NCBI GenBank assembly: GCA_016180705.1
Contig: JACPAU010000025.1
Location: 1-7,851, forward strand
Direction of reading: 5' to 3'
Source: Candidatus Methylomirabilota bacterium
GTDB taxonomy: Bacteria > Methylomirabilota > Methylomirabilia > Methylomirabilales > JACPAU01
Length of the DNA stretch: 7,851 nucleotides
Shown here piece after piece: positions 1 to 6,666 of this stretch. The position numbers were made by a program, and so were the translations under genes. The notes beneath the pieces are model-generated. The model saw only the letters and a list, made by a program, of their open reading frames with translations. It ran no database searches and was not told the origin of the DNA. Position 1 is the stretch's first letter; each line of letters opens with the position of its first letter.

Positions 1-786
1 GGCGTACAGCCAGTAGAGGCCCTGCGCGAGCACCGGGCTGTTCGTCTTGACGCTGTCCCCGCCGCCTGCCTGCAGCCCGTCCCCTGCGTAGTACCCGCAG
101 AGGAACCTCTGCTGAATCTCGGGCATCGCATTCAGGACGAGCCGGGGGACGCGCTTGAGCCCCGACCGGTGGTAGAGCTGCTCGCGGAGCCAGGCGCGCA
201 GCGCGCTGCCCCCGTTCAGGTAGAGCTGGCCTACGGTCTGCGAGGGGTCCCAGCCCGAAGGCGCAAACCGGACGGCCGAGGTCCCGAGGAAGAGCTTCGA
301 CCAGAGCGTGGCCACGCGCTCGCGCAGCACTGGGTCGGTATTCGTGAACTGGATGTTGCCGTCCACGGCCACGTGTCCCTCCGCGGCCAGCAGGCCGAGG
401 AACTCGGCGAGCTCTGGCGACAGCGCCGTCCAGCCGGGTGTCGGCGGCATCGCTCCAGCGAGGCCAAGGTGCATCCCTTGCGCAACATCGCGCGCCGTCA
501 CCTCTCCGCCGTCGGCGTCCAGCATCCGGTGATGCGCCGTCACCCGCACGAGCCCGCCGCGCGCTTCAACCCATCGAAGCGCGTGATCAGCCTCCCCCCT
601 GCGGCGTCGCGTCGCAGTGATGGAGCAAATCGCCGACCAGTCGCTCCCGTCCCAGATCTCGAGTCCCTGGGCGGCGAAGCTCTGCTGGCTCGGTCCCTTG
701 CGACGAAGGGGAACCAGCTCGTCCGGCGTGACGACGTTGACCGCGTCCCGTTCGCGCACCAGGAGCGGCGTGTTCGCGGCGATGCA
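1..786 (-). mobile_element. Intein with LAGLIDADG homing endonuclease inside gmd (partial)
   Basis: In-frame insertion of at least 262 residues starting at gmd residue 183. Numbered on the precursor, block A is [13 protein letters not shown] (183-195), with the nucleophilic Cys first and the usual Thr-Pro-Leu-Leu pattern. An EIWDGSDW segment (225-232) follows, typical of Hint domains. Block B is [12 protein letters not shown] (260-271) with T265xxH268. The endonuclease has a first LAGLIDADG-type helix [12 protein letters not shown] (308-319, acidic E318). Block D is LKRVP (392-396), followed by the second helix [10 protein letters not shown] (410-419, acidic D418) and a [14 protein letters not shown] segment (429-442), as seen after the second helix in many inteins. 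Blocks F and G and the terminal His-Asn/+1 junction lie beyond the left edge. The extein +1 residue is predicted to be the Ser of SPxRG. A/T third positions are about 35/262, against 7/182 in the host extein (my count), suggesting acquisition. Hedgehog-type Hint or bacterial intein-like domains are unlikely because the flank is a conserved enzyme and an endonuclease is present. Confidence 0.93.
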
Positions 787-1332
787 TTCGTGATTGAACA
801 GAATCCCGCTGACCGCGAAGATCCCGTAGGACTCCCGGTAGTTCACCGTGAGGTAGTGGCCGTACACCTTCGCGACCCCGTAGGGGCTCCGGGGGTGGAA
901 CGGGGTCTTCTCCGTCTGCGGCACCTCCCGCACCTTCCCGAACATCTCGCTGCTCGACGCCTGGTAGAACTTGACCCCCCGGTTGACGAGCCGGATCGCC
1001 TCGAGCACCCGGGTCACGCCGAGGGCGGTGAACTCCCCGGTGAGGACCGGCTGCTCCCAGGAGGTCGGGACGAAGGACATGGACGCGAGGTTGTACAGTT
1101 CGTGCGGCTCGACCTCCCTGAGGAGGGTGATCAGGGACAGTTGGTCCAGGAGATCCGCCTGGACCAGGGTGATCTTCTCCTTGATGTGCTCGATCCGCTC
1201 GAAGTTCTCGGTGCTGGCCCGCCGGACCATCCCGAAGACCCGGTAGCCCTTTTCGAGGAGGAACTCCGCCAGGTAGGAGCCGTCCTGCCCCGTGATCCCC
1301 GTGATGAGGGCCCGGCGCGCGTCCCGCTTCAT
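1..1332 (-). CDS. gmd: GDP-mannose 4,6-dehydratase interrupted by an intein (partial, C-terminus off the left edge)
   Basis: Gmd is a cytoplasmic NADP-dependent extended SDR enzyme that converts GDP-mannose to GDP-4-keto-6-deoxymannose. Residues 1-182 are a clean Gmd N-terminus: nucleotide-binding [13 protein letters not shown] (11-23, G12xxG15xxG18), VRRAS (36-40), [12 protein letters not shown] (81-92), QASSSEMFG (124-132), the catalytic Y151xxxK155 in SPYGVAK, and NYRESYG through GILFNHE (176-182). Family members continue SPxRG after NHE. Here codon 183 is Cys and an intein begins in the same open frame, with no stop to base 1 (444 codons visible). The C-extein with the Ser-Pro-x-Arg-Gly segment is not in the window. 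The ATG overlaps the stop of the upstream membrane-protein gene (ATGA), suggesting translational coupling, and a GGGGGGAAGG stretch lies just upstream. The order manC, membrane protein, gmd supports a deoxysugar-nucleotide operon. The closest type by eye is the Pseudomonas-like Gmd rather than the longer enteric form. The family call is firm; activity requires the unseen half and splicing. Confidence 0.95.
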   Translation of the reverse strand, partial: MKRDARRALITGITGQDGSYLAEFLLEKGYRVFGMVRRASTENFERIEHIKEKITLVQADLLDQLSLITLLREVEPHELYNLASMSFVPTSWEQPVLTGEFTALGVTRVLEAIRLVNRGVKFYQASSSEMFGKVREVPQTEKTPFHPRSPYGVAKVYGHYLTVNYRESYGIFAVSGILFNHECIAANTPLLVRERDAVNVVTPDELVPLRRKGPSQQSFAAQGLEIWDGSDWSAICSITATRRRRGEADHALRWVEARGGLVRVTAHHRMLDADGGEVTARDVAQGMHLGLAGAMPPTPGWTALSPELAEFLGLLAAEGHVAVDGNIQFTNTDPVLRERVATLWSKLFLGTSAVRFAPSGWDPSQTVGQLYLNGGSALRAWLREQLYHRSGLKRVPRLVLNAMPEIQQRFLCGYYAGDGLQAGGGDSVKTNSPVLAQGLYWLYA

Positions 1333-2336
1333 CCCGCCTTCCCCCCGCTGCCCGGCCCCGCCACCCCCCCGAGGGCGGAGACGTCCCGCAGCCTCACGTG
1401 CTCCGCTGCGAGGATGGCCCACCCGACGGCCGTCACCGGGAAGAAGAACGAGATGTGCAGGATGATCGAGAACGTGAGGGCCTCGCTCACTTCGACCCCG
1501 TAGAGGGCCAGCGCGGCCACGGTGAAGAACTGGAAGGTCCCGACGTAGCCTGGGGCCGAGGGGAGGCTGAGGCCGACCCCGAGGTAGACGACGAGCGCGA
1601 CCGCCGCGGTCCAGGGCAGGGCGAGCCCCACGCTCCAGAACGCCACCTGCGCGGTGAGGACATAGGACCCCCACAGCAGGACCGTCCACCCGACGAGGGC
1701 CGGCGCCTGCCGCGGGAAGTCGCAGCCCGTCGCCCCCTCCGCCAGCGCGCGCGCGGTCTGTGCGACCCGTCCCCACACCCCCGCCGGCGCCCAGCGCGCG
1801 AGGGGCGCGAGGAGCGGGCCCTCCGGTCCCTGCGACCGGACCCACAGCAGGCCGGCGAACGCCGCGCCGCCGAGGGCGACCCCGAGCGCCCAGGTCTGCC
1901 GCATCCCCTCGGAGAGCGGCAGGAAGGGGAGCGCTAGGCCGGCGAGGACGACCACCGTGAGGACGTCCAGGACCCGATCCACGACGACGGTCCCGAGGGC
2001 GTAGCCGAGGGACAGAGTACCCCGCCGCCCGACCAGGTAGGCCCGCGCCACTTCGCCCAGCCGGGCCGGCAGGAGGTTGTTCCCCATGTACCCGACGAGC
2101 GTCGCCGCGAAGAGGTTGCCGACGGAAACTGCCTCCGGCTCCCGGAACAGCAGGCGCCACCGGACGGCCCGGAGCCATGCGCCTACGAAGTACAGGGCGA
2201 CGACCAGCACGACGAGGCCCCAGCGGACCCGGCTCAGCGCCTCCCGGACCTCGGCGACCTCCACCTGCCGCAGGAGCAAGACGAGCAGGCCGGCACTGAG
2301 CGCGATCCCCAGGCCGGTCCGCGCGGCGCCCCTCAC
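1329..2336 (-). CDS. Flippase-like integral membrane protein, LPG_synthase_TM / UPF0104 (YbhN, AglD-like) family
   Basis: A 335-residue polytopic inner-membrane protein of the lysylphosphatidylglycerol synthase transmembrane family, also called the flippase-like domain. Family marks are [10 protein letters not shown] (55-64), [15 protein letters not shown] (85-99) with the conserved Asn, Pro and Gly-Glu-x-x-Arg, DRVLD (120-124) at the usual ER-x-x-D position, and [12 protein letters not shown] (258-269). Hydrophobic segments occur near 8-22, 40-57, 126-140, 150-166, 214-236, 243-258, 265-280 and 288-311. There is no C-terminal synthase domain, so this is not MprF itself. Known members include glycolipid-related and hopanoid-transport-associated proteins, and most are uncharacterised. 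The start is GTG, overlapping the manC stop (GTGA), with GGAGG five bases upstream. It overlaps gmd by four bases at its end. Its position between manC and gmd suggests a role with a mannose- or deoxysugar-containing lipid or glycan; that role is inferred from context only. Confidence 0.85.
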   Translation of the reverse strand: MRGAARTGLGIALSAGLLVLLLRQVEVAEVREALSRVRWGLVVLVVALYFVGAWLRAVRWRLLFREPEAVSVGNLFAATLVGYMGNNLLPARLGEVARAYLVGRRGTLSLGYALGTVVVDRVLDVLTVVVLAGLALPFLPLSEGMRQTWALGVALGGAAFAGLLWVRSQGPEGPLLAPLARWAPAGVWGRVAQTARALAEGATGCDFPRQAPALVGWTVLLWGSYVLTAQVAFWSVGLALPWTAAVALVVYLGVGLSLPSAPGYVGTFQFFTVAALALYGVEVSEALTFSIILHISFFFPVTAVGWAILAAEHVRLRDVSALGGVAGPGSGGKAG

Positions 2337-3403
2337 CGGCGCCTCCGGACGGGTGCGCGCAGGAGCCGCTTGACCTCCTGTGCGCGCGCCTTCGGGCAGA
2401 CCAGGATCCCGTCCGGCGCGTCCACGACGATGACGCCCTTAAGGCCGAGCGTCCGGATCGGCTTCTCCGTTCCGTAGATGACGCAGTCGGCGGACTCGAG
2501 CCCGACGTAGTCCCCCACGACCACGTTCCCGGTCCGGTCGGGGCGGAGCACCCGCTCGAGCGCGGACCAGGAACCCAGGTCGTCCCACGGGAAGGCGGCC
2601 GGGACCATCGCCACGTCCGGGCTCTTCTCCAGGATGCCGTAGTCCAGGGAGATCTTGGCCATCCGGGCGAACTCCCGGGCCAAGATGCCGGCCCCGTCGC
2701 GTTGCCCCCAAGAGTCCCGGATCCGGCAGAGGCGGGCCCACAAATCCGGCATGAGGGCGGCAAAGCGCCGCTGGATCGTCCGGTTGCGCCAGGCGAAGAT
2801 GCCGGCGTTCCAGGCGCAGCGCGGGTCCCGGGCGAGCCGCACGGCCCGGGCGCGGCTCGGCTTCTCCAGGAAGCGGCGGACCCACCGCACCCCCGGCGCC
2901 CCCGCCACCGGCTCGCCGGCCACGATGTACCCGTAGCCGGTCTCGGGGCGCGTGGGCCGCACCCCCACGGTCACCAGGGCGTCGTGCCGCCGGAGGACGG
3001 CGATGGCCCGGCGCATCGTCCGCCGGAAGCCCCGGACGTCGGCGATCGCGTGGTCCGCCGGGAAGACCAGCATCAGGGGGTCGGGGTGCCGCCGCGCGAG
3101 GAGGACCGAGGCGAGCCCGATGGCCGCGGCCGTGTCCCGCCCCGCCGGCTCCTGGACCAGGTTCTCCCGGGGCAGGTCCGGGACCTGCCGGCGGATGAGC
3201 GGCGCGTAGCGCGACCCGCCCACGAGGAACATCCGCTCCACCGGGACCAGGCTCCGGACCCGCTCGACCGTCTCGGTGAGGAGCGAGCGCGGGCCGAAGA
3301 GGGTGAGGAACTGCTTCGGGAGGCGGTCGGTGCTGAGCGGCCAGAACCGCTCCCCCCCGCCCCCGGCCAGGATGACGGCGTAGACGTCGTCCATCACGAT
3401 CAT
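2333..3403 (-). CDS. manC: Mannose-1-phosphate guanylyltransferase
   Basis: Cytoplasmic nucleotidyltransferase that makes GDP-mannose from mannose-1-phosphate and GTP. At 356 residues it matches the single-domain class without the fused phosphomannose isomerase. Motifs in order: [13 protein letters not shown] (12-24), the pyrophosphorylase signature, then PKQFL (29-33), FPADH (114-118), ETGYGYI (154-160), FLEKP (178-182) in the sugar-binding region, WNAGIF (198-203), and FPWDDLGSW (271-279). The C-terminal part (about 290-350) has the expected beta-rich segment with DGILVCPK (331-338). The first ATG is preferred over Met4 because GGAGGGG lies ten bases upstream. The gene begins seven bases after the mutase stop and its own stop overlaps the next start (GTGA), so it is very likely co-transcribed and coupled. 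It sits between the enzyme supplying its substrate and the genes using its product. The C-terminus is Arg-rich (APVRRRR), which is unremarkable. Confidence 0.95.
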   Translation of the reverse strand: MIVMDDVYAVILAGGGGERFWPLSTDRLPKQFLTLFGPRSLLTETVERVRSLVPVERMFLVGGSRYAPLIRRQVPDLPRENLVQEPAGRDTAAAIGLASVLLARRHPDPLMLVFPADHAIADVRGFRRTMRRAIAVLRRHDALVTVGVRPTRPETGYGYIVAGEPVAGAPGVRWVRRFLEKPSRARAVRLARDPRCAWNAGIFAWRNRTIQRRFAALMPDLWARLCRIRDSWGQRDGAGILAREFARMAKISLDYGILEKSPDVAMVPAAFPWDDLGSWSALERVLRPDRTGNVVVGDYVGLESADCVIYGTEKPIRTLGLKGVIVVDAPDGILVCPKARAQEVKRLLRAPVRRRR

Positions 3404-3410
3404 GGCCGCC

Positions 3411-4859
3411 TCACCCCTCCGCCCGCTTCGCCCGCCTGATCCCCCACTTCAGGAGGTCGGCCACCCGCTCCTCCGACGGCCCCTCCGCGTAGACGCGGAG
3501 CAGCGGCTCGGTCCCGGACTGCCGGAGGAGGAGCCAGGAGCCGTCGGCGCCGTGCAGTTTCACGCCGTCCACGTCCTCCACCCGGACGACCTTGACCCCC
3601 TTGATCGCGTCCGGCGGGTCCTCCCGGACCGACCGGACCAGGGCCTCCGCGGCCTCGGGGGAGGCGAGCGGGACGTCCACGCGCTCGTAGCGGTGGGGGC
3701 CGATCTCCTTCTCGAGGTCCGCGTAGAGCGCGCCGAGGGGCTTGCCGTCGGTGGCCACGTACTCGAGGAGGAGCAGCGCCGCCAGCGTCGCGTCCCGCTC
3801 CGGGATGTGGCCGCAGATCGCGACCCCGCCGCTCTCCTCCCCGCCGATCAGGACGTCCCGCTTCAGCATCTCCTCGGCGATGTACTTGAACCCGATCGGG
3901 GTGATGGTGAGCGGCAACCCGTAGGCGTCCGCCAGTTTGTCCACCATCTGGCCGCTCGAGAAGGCCTTCACGACCCGCCCCGTCATCCCCCGGTGCGTGA
4001 AGAGGTGCTTCAGGAGCAGGGCGAAGATCTGGTGGGAGTTCACGTAGCGGCCCTGCTCGTCTATGGCGGCCAGCCGGTCGGCGTCCCCGTCGAAGGCGAT
4101 CCCCACCCGGAGCGTCCCCGGCCCCGAGTACGGATGGTGCGTCACGGCCCGCGTGAGGTCGCCGAGGTGCCGGTACAGCGGCTCGGGAGGCTGCCCGCCG
4201 AAGGCGGGGTTCACCTCCGCGTGCAGCTCGGTCACGCGAAGCCGGAGCGCCCGCAGGATCCCGCTCAGGTACCCCTGGCCCGACCCGTACATCGGGTCCA
4301 CGAAGATCTCCAGGGGGGCCGCCGCGATCCGGGGCAGGTCCGCGAGTTCCTTCATCCGGGTCCGGTGGGCCGGCCGGGGGTCGAACTCCGGCAGGGCCTC
4401 GTCGCTCTCCGGGAGGGCGCCCGCGCCGGACGCCTCGAGCGCCCGGATCTCCCGCTCCACGCCCCGCGTGAACTCGACGGAGGCGGAGCCGCCGTGCCGG
4501 CTCTTGAATTTGATCCCGTTGTACCGGGGCGGGTTGTGGCTGGCGGTGATCATGACGCCCCCCTCCGCCCCCGCCTGCACCACCCCGTAGGAGAGGAGCG
4601 GGGTCGCGAGGAAGGTGCCCGCCAGCCGGACCGCGAGGCCGTGTCCCGTCAGGACCCGGGCGGCGGCCTCGGCGAACTCGCGCGAGAGGAACCGGGTGTC
4701 GTAGCCGACGAGGATGGTGGGGCGGGGCCCCGTCACCGCCGTCGCCAGGACCTGCCGGGCGATGGCCCCGGCCACGAGCCTCACAGCGGTGAAGGTGAAG
4801 TCCGCGGCGATGACGCCGCGCCAGCCATCGGTGCCGAAGCGGATGCCGCTCACTGCCAT
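3411..4859 (-). CDS. Phosphoglucomutase/phosphomannomutase (alpha-D-phosphohexomutase superfamily)
   Basis: A 482-residue cytoplasmic mutase interconverting hexose 6-phosphate and 1-phosphate. Beside manC it most likely produces mannose-1-phosphate (ManB role), although this subfamily often also accepts glucose phosphates. All four superfamily signatures are present: FGTDGWRG at the N-terminus (8-15), the phosphoserine loop TASHNP (105-110, catalytic Ser107), the Mg2+-binding DGDADR (257-262), the sugar-binding GEESGG (340-345), and the phosphate-binding RQSGTEP (446-452). Length is normal for the family. The ATG lies 16 bases after the lgt stop with a GGAG about ten bases upstream, and the stop is seven bases before manC. 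The substrate preference cannot be settled from sequence alone, because GEESGG occurs in both glucose- and mannose-acting members. The neighbouring GDP-mannose genes favour mannose-6-phosphate. No isomerase (manA) is seen in the window. Confidence 0.93.
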   Translation of the reverse strand: MAVSGIRFGTDGWRGVIAADFTFTAVRLVAGAIARQVLATAVTGPRPTILVGYDTRFLSREFAEAAARVLTGHGLAVRLAGTFLATPLLSYGVVQAGAEGGVMITASHNPPRYNGIKFKSRHGGSASVEFTRGVEREIRALEASGAGALPESDEALPEFDPRPAHRTRMKELADLPRIAAAPLEIFVDPMYGSGQGYLSGILRALRLRVTELHAEVNPAFGGQPPEPLYRHLGDLTRAVTHHPYSGPGTLRVGIAFDGDADRLAAIDEQGRYVNSHQIFALLLKHLFTHRGMTGRVVKAFSSGQMVDKLADAYGLPLTITPIGFKYIAEEMLKRDVLIGGEESGGVAICGHIPERDATLAALLLLEYVATDGKPLGALYADLEKEIGPHRYERVDVPLASPEAAEALVRSVREDPPDAIKGVKVVRVEDVDGVKLHGADGSWLLLRQSGTEPLLRVYAEGPSEERVADLLKWGIRRAKRAEG

Positions 4860-4875
4860 GGGCGCGCCACTCCGC

Positions 4876-5670
4876 TCAGGTGGAGCGGGGGGCCGGGCGG
4901 CCGGCCCGGAACAGGTACAGGATCCCGCCCGCCGAGAGGGCCACCAGGAGCACGCTCACCACCTGGGCAGCCCTGAGAGGGCCGAGCATCAGGCTGTCAA
5001 TCCGGAGGGCCTCGATGAAGAAGCGGCCGACGGAGTAGAGGCCGAGGTAGGCCAGGAAGAGGGTCCCCGGGGAGCGCTCGAGGGGGCGGCGGAGGAGGCC
5101 CACCAGGAGGGCGAAGACCACCAGGTTCCAGAGGGACTCGTAGAGGAAGGTCGGGTGGAAGAACTCGAACTGGGCGAGGGCGGGCGGGCGGTGGGCCGGG
5201 TCAATGTACAGGCGCCACGGAAGGTCGGCAGGCGTGCCGAAGGCCTCCTGGTTGAAGAAGTTCCCCCAGCGCCCGATGGCCTGGCCCAGGATGAGGCTCG
5301 GGGCGCAGATGTCCAGGTAGCGGGCCACCGGCAGGTGGCGCCGGAGCGCGTAAGCGCCCCCCCCGAGCAGGCCCCCCAGGAGGCCGCCGTGGATGGCCAG
5401 CCCCCCCTCCCACACCGCCGCGATCTTCGCCAGGTTCCCGGCGTAGTAGTCCCAGTTGAAGGCGACGTAGTAGAGACGGGCCCCCACGAGGGCGCAGACG
5501 ATGCCGAGGACAAGGGCGTTCATGAGGGGCTCGGGGTCCAGCCCCTTCCGGCGGGCCTCCCGCTGGGCCAGACTGGTCCCCACCAGGACGGCCAGGGCGA
5601 TGAGGACCCCGTACCAGCGGATGCTGAGGGGGCCGATCTGCAGGGCGATGGCGCCGGGCGACCTGAACAC
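4876..5670 (-). CDS. lgt: Phosphatidylglycerol--prolipoprotein diacylglyceryl transferase
   Basis: Inner-membrane enzyme that transfers diacylglycerol from phosphatidylglycerol to the lipobox cysteine of prolipoproteins. It is 264 residues with about seven hydrophobic helices, normal for the family. Recognisable segments are IRWYG (17-21), WEGGLAIHGG (87-96, with His94 at the conserved His), the family signature GRWGNFFNQEAFG (133-145, Arg134, Asn137 and Glu142 at essential positions), HPTFLYES (172-179) and GRFFIEALR (215-223). The start is GTG at 5670 with GGAGGGG immediately upstream; the next residues (FRSPGAIALQIGP) fit the family N-terminus. It begins the tightly spaced part of the minus-strand run, 16 bases before the mutase. 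Its upstream neighbour fmdB is separated by a palindromic element and a gene-poor gap, so lgt may have its own promoter, though I could not find a convincing one. A lipoprotein gene is encoded divergently nearby. Confidence 0.96.
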   Translation of the reverse strand: MFRSPGAIALQIGPLSIRWYGVLIALAVLVGTSLAQREARRKGLDPEPLMNALVLGIVCALVGARLYYVAFNWDYYAGNLAKIAAVWEGGLAIHGGLLGGLLGGGAYALRRHLPVARYLDICAPSLILGQAIGRWGNFFNQEAFGTPADLPWRLYIDPAHRPPALAQFEFFHPTFLYESLWNLVVFALLVGLLRRPLERSPGTLFLAYLGLYSVGRFFIEALRIDSLMLGPLRAAQVVSVLLVALSAGGILYLFRAGRPAPRST

Positions 5671-5698
5671 CGCCCCTCCTCTCAGGACAGGGCCGGAG

Positions 5699-5721
5699 CC
5701 CGGCCGTCCCTCACGGCCGGG
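5699..5721 (-). repeat. Hairpin in the lgt leader
   Basis: Perfect 9-bp inverted repeat CCCGGCCGT / ACGGCCGGG (5699-5707 and 5713-5721) with a five-base loop, ending about 29 bases before the lgt GTG. No T-run follows in either direction, so it is not a standard intrinsic terminator. It may be a leader structure. The rest of 5671-5814 holds the lgt ribosome binding site (GGAGGGG) and GC-rich sequence in which I see no gene and no clear promoter. Confidence 0.5.
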
Positions 5722-5814
5722 AGTGTCCCGCTCCCCCGCCCGCCGAGGCGGCGCGGCAGGGCGTGGCCCGCTCCTCTTGCAAGCCGCGGTCCACCCGGCC
5801 CGACCGCCACTCCC

Positions 5815-6052
5815 CTAGTGCCGTTCCAAGTCATGCGCCCCCAATCCTGACAGACCGTGCTGCCGCGGGTCCTGTCGCCGGCGTGCCCCGCTCGCGGCCG
5901 GGCTTCGTCATCCGCTCAGCCCCTTCCGCAATTGGCTCAATTGCGGAAGGAGGCCGAGGGGGTCCCACTCGGCCCGGCCGCTCGGGGGCCGCACCCGGCG
6001 CCACCCGCGGCCCGGCTGCCATCCTGGGTGCAATGCGTTGGAGCGGCACTAG
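5815..6052. mobile_element. MITE-like palindromic element, 238 bp, non-coding
   Basis: The two ends are inverted repeats: CTAGTGCCGTTCCAA at 5815-5829 and TTGGAGCGGCACTAG at 6038-6052, matching 14 of 15. Similarity continues inward for about another ten bases with one gap (CAT-GCGCCC against CATTGCACCC). Further complementary blocks lie at matching distances from the ends: GCCGCGGGT (5862-5870) with its complement at 6003-6011, CGCCGG-GTGC-like blocks near 5876-5886 and 5991-6002, and GCGGCCGGGC (5894-5903) with its complement at 5972-5981. The centre is a perfect stem (5922-5950). The whole element is therefore close to one long palindrome with no plausible ORF. Each end carries CTAG, so a TA duplication as in IS630/mariner-type insertion is possible. 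Removing one TA plus the element restores the fmdB stop codon. A stable long RNA hairpin in the fmdB-lgt transcript is an equally possible description. No second copy is in the window. Confidence 0.6.
5922..5950. repeat. Perfect 13-bp inverted repeat at the centre of the palindromic element
   Basis: CCTTCCGCAATTG (5922-5934) and CAATTGCGGAAGG (5938-5950) are exact reverse complements around the three-base loop GCT. It is far more AT-rich than its surroundings (two CAATTG hexamers). There is no T-tract on either side, so simple intrinsic termination is unlikely. It forms the tip of the longer palindrome; a protein-binding dyad is an alternative. Confidence 0.85.
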
Positions 6053-6213
6053 CTCTTGCGCGAGGTCTTGGCATAGAAGGTCCCGAAGAGGGGCTCCGGC
6101 TTGTTGGCCCCGCACTTCGGGCACTTCATCTTGCCGGCCTCCCGCTGCTTGATGGTCAGGGTCAGCGTGAACTTCTTGCTGCAGCGGGTGCACCGGAAGT
6201 CGTAGGTCGGCAT
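6049..6213 (-). CDS. FmdB-family zinc ribbon small protein
   Basis: A 54-residue protein beginning MPTYDFRCTRC and containing two CxxC pairs, C8-C11 and C31-C34, that would coordinate one zinc ion. The opening Met-Pro-x-Tyr-x-(Phe/Tyr)-x-Cys is the hallmark of the FmdB putative regulatory zinc ribbon family (CxxC_CXXC_SSSS type). It ends in a basic tail, AKTSRKS. The ATG has GGAGGT about five bases upstream and lies 24 bases after the stop of the Rho-N-like gene, so the two are probably co-transcribed. The TAG stop falls in the CTAG at the end of the palindromic element. The family was named from a formamidase/acetamidase cluster, but the molecular function is not established; a nucleic-acid or protein interaction role is usual speculation. 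Confidence 0.88.
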   Translation of the reverse strand: MPTYDFRCTRCSKKFTLTLTIKQREAGKMKCPKCGANKPEPLFGTFYAKTSRKS

Positions 6214-6237
6214 CCCCCACCTCCCGTGAAGCGAACC

Positions 6238-6573
6238 CTACGACACCTTCTTGAGTTTCGTGATCTGGCGCTTCAGGCGCTTCATCTTCGTCCGGACCAC
6301 CTTGAGGACCTTGCTGTCCTTGCCCGCCAGCGCCTTGTCCCGGTCGGCCCTGAGCGCCCGGACCTTCGCCTTCAGGTCTCCCACCTTGGGGGCGGCCGGG
6401 GCCGCCCGCTTCTCCTCCTTCGGCCGGAGCCCCAGCCGGACCTCCTCGGCGATGATCGCCTCGATGAGGTCCTCCTTCTGCATCCCGGAATCGCCCTGGA
6501 TGCCGGGGTGCTTCTCCATGGCGTACTCCCGGAGCTTGGTGGCGGTCATCCTCTCCAGGTCTGCGCGCTCCAT
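6238..6573 (-). CDS. Small basic protein with Rho N-terminal/SAP-like domain
   Basis: A 111-residue protein. Residues about 3-45 match the helix-extended-loop-helix pattern of Rho termination factor N-terminal/SAP-like modules: LERMTATKLREYA (6-18), then a glycine-containing turn (GIQGDSG, 24-30), then MQKEDLIEAI (31-40). A short Ala/Pro linker (58-63) follows, then a highly charged Lys/Arg-rich C-terminal segment (65-110) likely to be helical or coiled-coil. A nucleic-acid-binding role is inferred from the fold and charge. It lacks the Rho ATPase, so it is not Rho. Met1 is chosen over Met9 because the first helix of the module begins before Met9 and a GGGGGAGG stretch sits directly upstream. 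It is the first gene after the divergent promoter region and is followed 24 bases later by the zinc ribbon gene. Confidence 0.75.
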   Translation of the reverse strand: MERADLERMTATKLREYAMEKHPGIQGDSGMQKEDLIEAIIAEEVRLGLRPKEEKRAAPAAPKVGDLKAKVRALRADRDKALAGKDSKVLKVVRTKMKRLKRQITKLKKVS

Positions 6574-6634
6574 GACCTCCCCCTTTACGGGTAAGACCGG
6601 TGGGCATCGGGGCTTCGCGGCGGGCCGGATGGCT

Positions 6635-6662
6635 CCGGCGCGGCCCGCGGGCGCCGCGCCGG
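6635..6662. repeat. Strong GC hairpin in the divergent intergenic region
   Basis: Perfect 10-bp inverted repeat CCGGCGCGGC (6635-6644) and GCCGCGCCGG (6653-6662) around an eight-base loop. It lies at or just downstream of the predicted start of the minus-strand transcript and about 60 bases before the Rho-N-like gene. No T-run adjoins it. Position suggests a structured 5' leader, but chance is possible in such GC-rich sequence. Confidence 0.5.
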
Positions 6663-6666
6663 CGCT

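Noticed and set aside
1..786. gmd broken by a frameshift after residue 182
   Set aside because: The frame is unchanged and open to the window edge, and the following residues fit intein motifs in order rather than a shifted Gmd. An intein explains everything seen.
169..1503. 444-codon plus-strand open frame across gmd
   Set aside because: It is an antisense shadow of gmd and the flippase-like gene, with low-complexity composition and no recognisable domain. Its equal length to the visible gmd frame is a coincidence.
3402..4976. Long plus-strand open frames opposite the mutase, manC and lgt genes, up to 524 codons
   Set aside because: They mirror well-recognised genes on the minus strand, are rich in Arg, Pro, Gly and Glu as expected from GC-biased antisense frames, and show no family motif.
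5922..5950. Intrinsic terminator after fmdB
   Set aside because: The stem is perfect but no T-run follows on either strand, and the stem is the centre of a larger palindrome.
6038..6052. Integron attC-type recombination site
   Set aside because: The core does not fit the RYYYAAC/GTTRRRY consensus, there is no integrase gene, and the symmetry is nearly complete, unlike attC.
5831..6607. 258-codon minus-strand open frame spanning the palindrome, fmdB and the Rho-N-like gene
   Set aside because: It is out of frame with two clear small genes having ribosome binding sites and family motifs, and is composed mostly of Gly, Ala, Pro, Arg and Glu.
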